From JAJFUB01 sp964622325 (GTDB taxonomy: Bacteria > Armatimonadota > Zipacnadia > Zipacnadales > UBA11051): a stretch of DNA of 64,000 nucleotides. The stretch is from the NCBI GenBank assembly GCA_964622325.1, contig CAZUOJ010000009.1:1-64000 (forward strand), read 5' to 3'. Made by a program: the position numbers and the translations under genes. The notes below the pieces were generated by a model, which was not told where the DNA came from, did not search any database, and was given only the letters and a program-made list of their open reading frames with translations. How positions within the stretch are numbered: position 1 is the first letter of the stretch; each line of letters opens with the position of its first letter. Shown here piece by piece: positions 59,953 through 64,000 of the stretch.

Positions 59953-61425
59953 TTAGCGCAAAAACAAAAGCCACAGCCACAGGCTGCTGAGAACAAGGCT
60001 TTGCAAAGAAATGGGGACGCCGTATTTCATAAAACGCAAAAAGCTGATATTTTCTCCCGCCCGGGCGGCAATATTGACGCCCACGAGATTAGCGGCAGCG
60101 CCGACGAGCGTGAGATTGCCGCCCAGACAAGCGCCTAGAGAAAGCGCCCACCACAAAGGATAAATATCCGGCGCGTGTGCGGCCTCCACATAATGGGCCG
60201 CCTCCGGATGCAATGTCGTCGCCATGCTTTGTATCAGAGCTGTCATTGTTGTCGTGAAAGGGACATTGCCGACAATCGCCGAGACAAAGGCGGACATCCA
60301 CAACACGAGCATTGTTGTCGCTGCCACATTGCCAGCGGTCAGTTGCAGCAGCGCCTGTCCCATCATATTAACAACGCCGACTTTTACGAGGGCGCTCACC
60401 ATAATGAATAGGCCAATGAAAAAGAAAATAGTCGGCCATTCTACATCCCGCAACGCCTCCTCGGGCCCCCGCCGATACATCACAAGCATGAGGGCAGCTC
60501 CTGTTAACGCAATTGTCGCCATCTCCAAATGCAGCCAGCCGTGCAGCACAAAGCCCAACAGCGTCACGCCAAAAACGAACAGCGATCGCCGTAAGAGGCC
60601 CATATCTGTAATGGCCCGCCGCTCATCAAATTCTGCAATCCGCTGGCGTAATTCGGGAGGCACAGTATGACGCCAGCGCCCATATAGCCAGATGGTGGCG
60701 GAAAAAGCGGCAAAAGCAATGACGACAAGGGGCGCATCTATCCGCAAAAAATCTATAAATGTCAGATGGGCTACAGAGCCAATGATGATATTGGGCGGAT
60801 CGCCAATGAGCGTGGCCGTGCCGCCGATATTGGAAGACAAAATCACACACATGACCATTGGCACCGGATTAATCTGCAATGTCTGGCAGATGAGCAAAGA
60901 GGCCGGCACAGTCAATAATACTGTTGTCACATTATCCAGACAGGCCGATAGAATAGCCGTGGCTAAAGAAATCAAAATCATTATTGCGACGGGATTGCCG
61001 CGGCCGATTTTGGCGGATTTAATCGCCACATATTCAAAAATCCCCGTATGGCGCATGATATTGACTATCAACATCATGCCTACAAGCAAAAAAATCGTAT
61101 TCCAATCAACGCCGCTCACATGCCCGCGCCCGTGAAACGCCTCTTCCTGTGTTACAAGCCCCAACAGCAACAGAATAACAGCCCCGCCCAGGGCCACTGT
61201 CGTTTTGTGCATGCTTTCTGTAGCGATGAGCGCATAGGCAATCAGAAAGATTGTGGCTGTGACGGCCTGGGGAATATCCAGAATCGTGTGGCGTAGCCCA
61301 ATATAGGCCGCCACAGAAGCCACAGGCAAGAGGATGACAATGAGCCTGTGCAGCCGCAAGCGGAAAAAAGCGCCTGCTAAAATCCCGCCGGCAACGATGA
61401 TAAGAGCGTATTCTAGCCCGCTCAT
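59953..61425 (-). CDS. ArsB/NhaD (ion transporter) superfamily permease
   Basis: 490 residues from the ATG at 61425 (AGGAG 7 nt upstream; ATGs at 61431 and further up are less well placed). About 11-12 membrane helices. The family signature L-D-N-V-T-T-V-L-L-T-V-P near 155 and G-G-T-A-T-L-I-G-D-P-P-N-I near 198-210 are clear. Members export arsenite or exchange Na+/H+ or organic anions; sequence alone does not decide. The start overlaps the stop of the CBS gene (ATGA), so the CBS protein may regulate transport. Confidence 0.9.
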   Translation of the reverse strand: MSGLEYALIIVAGGILAGAFFRLRLHRLIVILLPVASVAAYIGLRHTILDIPQAVTATIFLIAYALIATESMHKTTVALGGAVILLLLGLVTQEEAFHGRGHVSGVDWNTIFLLVGMMLIVNIMRHTGIFEYVAIKSAKIGRGNPVAIMILISLATAILSACLDNVTTVLLTVPASLLICQTLQINPVPMVMCVILSSNIGGTATLIGDPPNIIIGSVAHLTFIDFLRIDAPLVVIAFAAFSATIWLYGRWRHTVPPELRQRIAEFDERRAITDMGLLRRSLFVFGVTLLGFVLHGWLHLEMATIALTGAALMLVMYRRGPEEALRDVEWPTIFFFIGLFIMVSALVKVGVVNMMGQALLQLTAGNVAATTMLVLWMSAFVSAIVGNVPFTTTMTALIQSMATTLHPEAAHYVEAAHAPDIYPLWWALSLGACLGGNLTLVGAAANLVGVNIAARAGENISFLRFMKYGVPISLQSLVLSSLWLWLLFLR

Positions 61426-61892
61426 GAACATTCTCCTGCTTTTTCGGAAGCTTCTTCTAAAGCGTGCAACAAACGCGTGCTTTGAATAATGCCCACGAGC
61501 TTCCCCTCGCGCACTACAGGCACGACTGAGAGACATTCTGCCGCCATTAAGCGTATTGCTTCCAAAAGCGGCTCATCCTCTTCCACAGTTGGCAACTGGG
61601 GCGTAGGACGCATAACATGGCTGATGAGCGCCTGACTCGCTTCGGCAAAGCCGCAGGCCTTCGGCTCTAAATCGGGCGGCAGAAAGCTCAAATCCTCCAG
61701 GCTCTCCAGATATTCAGGAATGAGAAGATGCAGCAAATTAATATCTCTCACAAGCCCCAAGAGCTTTTCCTGTTCATCGACAACAGGCAAAGTGCGCACG
61801 CCGCTTTGCAGCATCAATATGGCCGCCTGGCCTACTGTATCGCTCAGGCGCAATACGGGCGGCGCTGTATCCATAAAATCCTTCACTTTCAT
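61422..61892 (-). CDS. CBS-domain pair protein
   Basis: 156 residues made almost entirely of two CBS motifs: residues ~1-60 (M-K-V-K-D-F-M-D-T, then V-V-D-E-Q-E-K-L-L-G-L-V) and ~90-150 (H-V-M-R-P-T-P, then L-V-G-I-I-Q-S-T-R-L). CBS pairs bind adenosyl nucleotides and act as energy or ion sensors. Overlaps the ArsB/NhaD gene by 4 nt, suggesting control of that transporter. AAGGAG precedes the ATG by 11 nt. Confidence 0.92.
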   Translation of the reverse strand: MKVKDFMDTAPPVLRLSDTVGQAAILMLQSGVRTLPVVDEQEKLLGLVRDINLLHLLIPEYLESLEDLSFLPPDLEPKACGFAEASQALISHVMRPTPQLPTVEEDEPLLEAIRLMAAECLSVVPVVREGKLVGIIQSTRLLHALEEASEKAGECS

Positions 61893-61963
61893 ATATAGGC
61901 GTGCTCCTTTCTTTTGCTACTCTGCAGGCCATAAATGGCAAAGCAAGGCCCTTTACTTTAATT

Positions 61964-63685
61964 TTAGGGGATGTTTTCTTGAGACGCAGGCGGCGTCAGC
62001 ATTTCGGCTGCCACGGGAACAATAACAGGCAGCACAAGCGGGCGTCGTCCTGTCAAATCATAGAGAAATTTCGCCACGGCGCCTTTAATACGATCATAAA
62101 GCTCCACAGGATCAGTCCCGCCCTCGGCTATAAAGCTTTGATGCGTGTGATGCACAACTTCCTGTGCGGCCTGTTTTAATTCCTCGGCTTCTTCCATATA
62201 GACAAAGCCGCGGGAATAAAAATCGGGCGGCGCCAGCAGGCGAAATGTGTCTCGCTCCACAACGAGCACAGGCAAAAAAATCCCTTCTGCGGCTAAAAGC
62301 AGGCGATCATTGAGCACGATGTCGCCCACATCGCCCACGCCCAGGCCATCCACATTGACGGCGCCGGCCGGGACATTAGCCGCCCGATAGGCTTTTTTGC
62401 GCTGCAATTCCACAGATGCTCCGGGGCGCAGCAAAAAAACATTTTCCCGCGGCAGGCCCATTTCTTCCGCCAGATCGGCATACAGCACTAAATGCCGCTG
62501 ATCGCCATGAATGGGAATGGCGTAGCGCGGCCGTGTGAGCGATAACATCAGCTTGATTTCCTCGCGATAGCCATGCCCGGACACATGCACTCCCTGTTCG
62601 CTGCCATACACTACGCGCGCCCCCTGGGCAAACAGATCATTAATCACGCGCCAGATGAGCGATTCGTTGCCCGGAATAGGCCGGGCGCTCATCACGACTG
62701 TATCCCCCGGCTGGATTTTCACATAGCGATGAGCGCCCCGCGACATACGCGCCAAAGCCGAAAGCGGCTCGCCCTGGCTGCCTGTAGTTAAAATAGTTAA
62801 TTCCCGGGGCGGCAGCTCCTCTATCTCGCTAATGTCTACTATTAGCTCGGGCCGTGCTTGCAGATAGCCCAAACGCAGCCCCACTTCCATCAAACGCTCC
62901 ATGCTTCGGCCCGTCACGGCCACGCGGCGGCCTGTAGCTTGGGATTGATCCATCACTTGTTGTATTCGGCTGAGATGGGAGGCAAAGGTCGTGATAATGA
63001 CGCGCCCTGGCGCTTCCCGCAGCAAATGTCGCAGGCGCTCCCCCACTAGTCGTTCCGAAGGCGAATAGCCGGGCTGCTCCACATTAGTGCAATCAGACAG
63101 CAAACACAAAAGCCCCTCCTCGCCCATTCGCGCCAAGCGTTGAAAATCAGGCCCCGGGCTGTCAATTGGCGTTTGATCAAATTTGAAATCCCCGCTGTGA
63201 AAAATATCCCCCGCCACCGTCCGCACGAACAGCCCCATCCCCTCTGGAATGCTATGGCTGACGCGCACCAGCTCCACTTCAAAACTGCCAATAGCGAGCC
63301 GCGCCCCCGGCGTCATTTCAATAAATTCCGATCCCGGCACAGGATGAAATTCCTGCAGTTTGGCTTCCAGAATGCCCAGCGTCAAACGCGTGCCATAAAC
63401 CTTTACTGGGATTTGCTCCATCAAATAGGGCAGGCCCCCCAGATGATCCTCGTGGCCATGCGTGAGCACAACCCCGGCGAAATATTCCCTATTTTGCAAG
63501 ACAAAGGTCATATCCGGCAAAATCACATCCACGCCCGGATGATTTTCGTCCGGGAACATCAGCCCGCAATCTATGGCAAAAAAACAATCTGGATGGGCGA
63601 TGAGCGTCATATTCTTGCCAAAATCGCCAATCCCACCCAGAGAAATAATGCGTGCGGCCTCAGCAAAGCTCACTAACGCAGACAA
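61964..63685 (-). CDS. rnj: Ribonuclease J
   Basis: 573 residues. Metallo-beta-lactamase plus beta-CASP RNase with 5'-3' exonuclease and endonuclease activity in RNA decay and maturation. Zn motif H-G-H-E-D-H at 76-81, a later His in V-S-H-S-I-P near 143, S-G-D-F-K-F-D near 165, beta-CASP motifs (T-T-F-A-S-H, H-V-S-G-H-G near 365, I-P-I-H-G-D near 390) and a C-terminal domain. The usual G-L-G-E-I-G-K-N-M is G-I-G-D-F-G-K-N-M here. The start is TTG at 63685 after AAGGG; a GTG five codons in is an alternative. Confidence 0.95.
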   Translation of the reverse strand: MSALVSFAEAARIISLGGIGDFGKNMTLIAHPDCFFAIDCGLMFPDENHPGVDVILPDMTFVLQNREYFAGVVLTHGHEDHLGGLPYLMEQIPVKVYGTRLTLGILEAKLQEFHPVPGSEFIEMTPGARLAIGSFEVELVRVSHSIPEGMGLFVRTVAGDIFHSGDFKFDQTPIDSPGPDFQRLARMGEEGLLCLLSDCTNVEQPGYSPSERLVGERLRHLLREAPGRVIITTFASHLSRIQQVMDQSQATGRRVAVTGRSMERLMEVGLRLGYLQARPELIVDISEIEELPPRELTILTTGSQGEPLSALARMSRGAHRYVKIQPGDTVVMSARPIPGNESLIWRVINDLFAQGARVVYGSEQGVHVSGHGYREEIKLMLSLTRPRYAIPIHGDQRHLVLYADLAEEMGLPRENVFLLRPGASVELQRKKAYRAANVPAGAVNVDGLGVGDVGDIVLNDRLLLAAEGIFLPVLVVERDTFRLLAPPDFYSRGFVYMEEAEELKQAAQEVVHHTHQSFIAEGGTDPVELYDRIKGAVAKFLYDLTGRRPLVLPVIVPVAAEMLTPPASQENIP

Positions 63686-63821
63686 CGATGATCATCCCTT
63701 TTATGCCACATCTCTGATGGGAAGTTTCTGTTTGTTGCCGATTGTGTCTTGTGTATTGTCCTAAAAATGTTGGCCATGCAGAAGCAGCAATCCCCGAAGG
63801 TCTCTTCGCTGAGCCGGCCTG

Positions 63822-64000
63822 TTAAATCTGGCGGCGCAAAAATTCCCGCAAGCGATCCATATCCTGTTCTAAAATCGGACGCAATTGCGCTTGATGCAGA
63901 GCGGCGGCAGGATGATACAAAGGCACAAACACTAGCCCGTCTTTTTCCTGAGGCACGCCATGAAGCTTGCTTATCGCGGCAGTCGGCGACAGCAAGGCAT
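63822..64000 (-). CDS. Family 4 uracil-DNA glycosylase, C-terminal fragment (start outside window)
   Basis: 58 codons enter from the window edge and end at TAA (63822-63824). The fragment I-S-K-L-H-G-V-P, then V-P-L-Y-H-P-A-A-A-L and L-R-P-I-L-E-Q-D-M-D-R-L matches the end of thermophile-type (family 4, Fe-S) uracil-DNA glycosylases, which remove uracil from DNA; H-P-A-A-A-L is the C-terminal catalytic-loop motif. The Fe-S cysteines would lie outside the window. RNase J follows 136 nt downstream. Confidence 0.85.
   Translation of the reverse strand, partial: ALLSPTAAISKLHGVPQEKDGLVFVPLYHPAAALHQAQLRPILEQDMDRLREFLRRQI

Noticed and set aside
1..64000. tRNA, rRNA, riboswitch, prophage or insertion sequence
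   Set aside because: I looked in the intergenic gaps for T-loop motifs, structured leader elements, transposase-type genes and terminal repeats, and found none.

Overview
The window looks like a contig from a draft or metagenome-assembled genome of a polysaccharide-degrading bacterium. An Armatimonadota-like lineage is the most likely source. This is inferred from a DUF1559-type prepilin ending in an exact H-X9-DG motif, a DUF6785-like 14-helix-class membrane protein, a DUF6259-like giant secreted protein, many Gfo/Idh/MocA oxidoreductases and several large secreted glycosidases. Planctomycetota, Sumerlaeota or Lentisphaerota cannot be excluded. There is one assembly gap (100 N, 53716-53815). 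I see no rRNA, tRNA, CRISPR array, phage or insertion sequence.

1-21.7 kb, all minus strand: a carbohydrate region. It holds a secreted beta-propeller-like protein (cut by the window edge), a pseudopilin, a GntR/FCD regulator with a twin palindromic operator, two Gfo/Idh/MocA enzymes flanking a sulfatase-fold hydrolase whose nucleophile position is Thr, a clan-A glycosidase, a beta-helix protein with a CBM9-like tail, a GH29 fucosidase, a 1210-residue DUF6259-like protein, a membrane protein, a third Gfo/Idh/MocA enzyme and the DUF6785-like permease candidate. No ABC or SusC/D importer is present.

21.7-27.9 kb, minus strand: a NapH/NapG-like multi-cluster ferredoxin membrane fusion, uvrB, then groES-groEL with a near-consensus promoter and a perfect CIRCE operator.

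28-36 kb, mostly plus strand: ornithine cyclodeaminase family, C45 peptidase, DUF362 protein (minus), then a run of a KaiC-like ATPase, a URO-D family protein, a Clp1/Grc3-like polynucleotide kinase, a YhaM-like OB-HD nuclease and a short TauE/SafE protein. The kinase-nuclease pair is one of the more unusual neighbourhoods here.

36-52 kb, mixed: a fourth Gfo/Idh/MocA enzyme, mtnA overlapping an M55 D-aminopeptidase, secreted TIM-barrel protein, DUF2752 protein, membrane-anchored PsbP/DUF1795-like protein, GH106-like rhamnosidase, ACT-less aspartokinase with its own promoter, M42 peptidase, 3-methyladenine glycosylase, sugar isomerase/epimerase, FGGY kinase and purB with a 7-bp tandem repeat upstream.

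52-64 kb, minus strand: a GH5-like secreted enzyme (interrupted by the gap), a TPR-Ig-NodB deacetylase, birA, gmhA, a YkwD/CAP protein overlapping an orphan BadF/HgdC-type activase, an ArsB/NhaD transporter overlapping a CBS-pair protein, RNase J and the C-terminus of a family-4 uracil-DNA glycosylase. Across most of the window the triplets GGT and ACC are strikingly rare on both strands.
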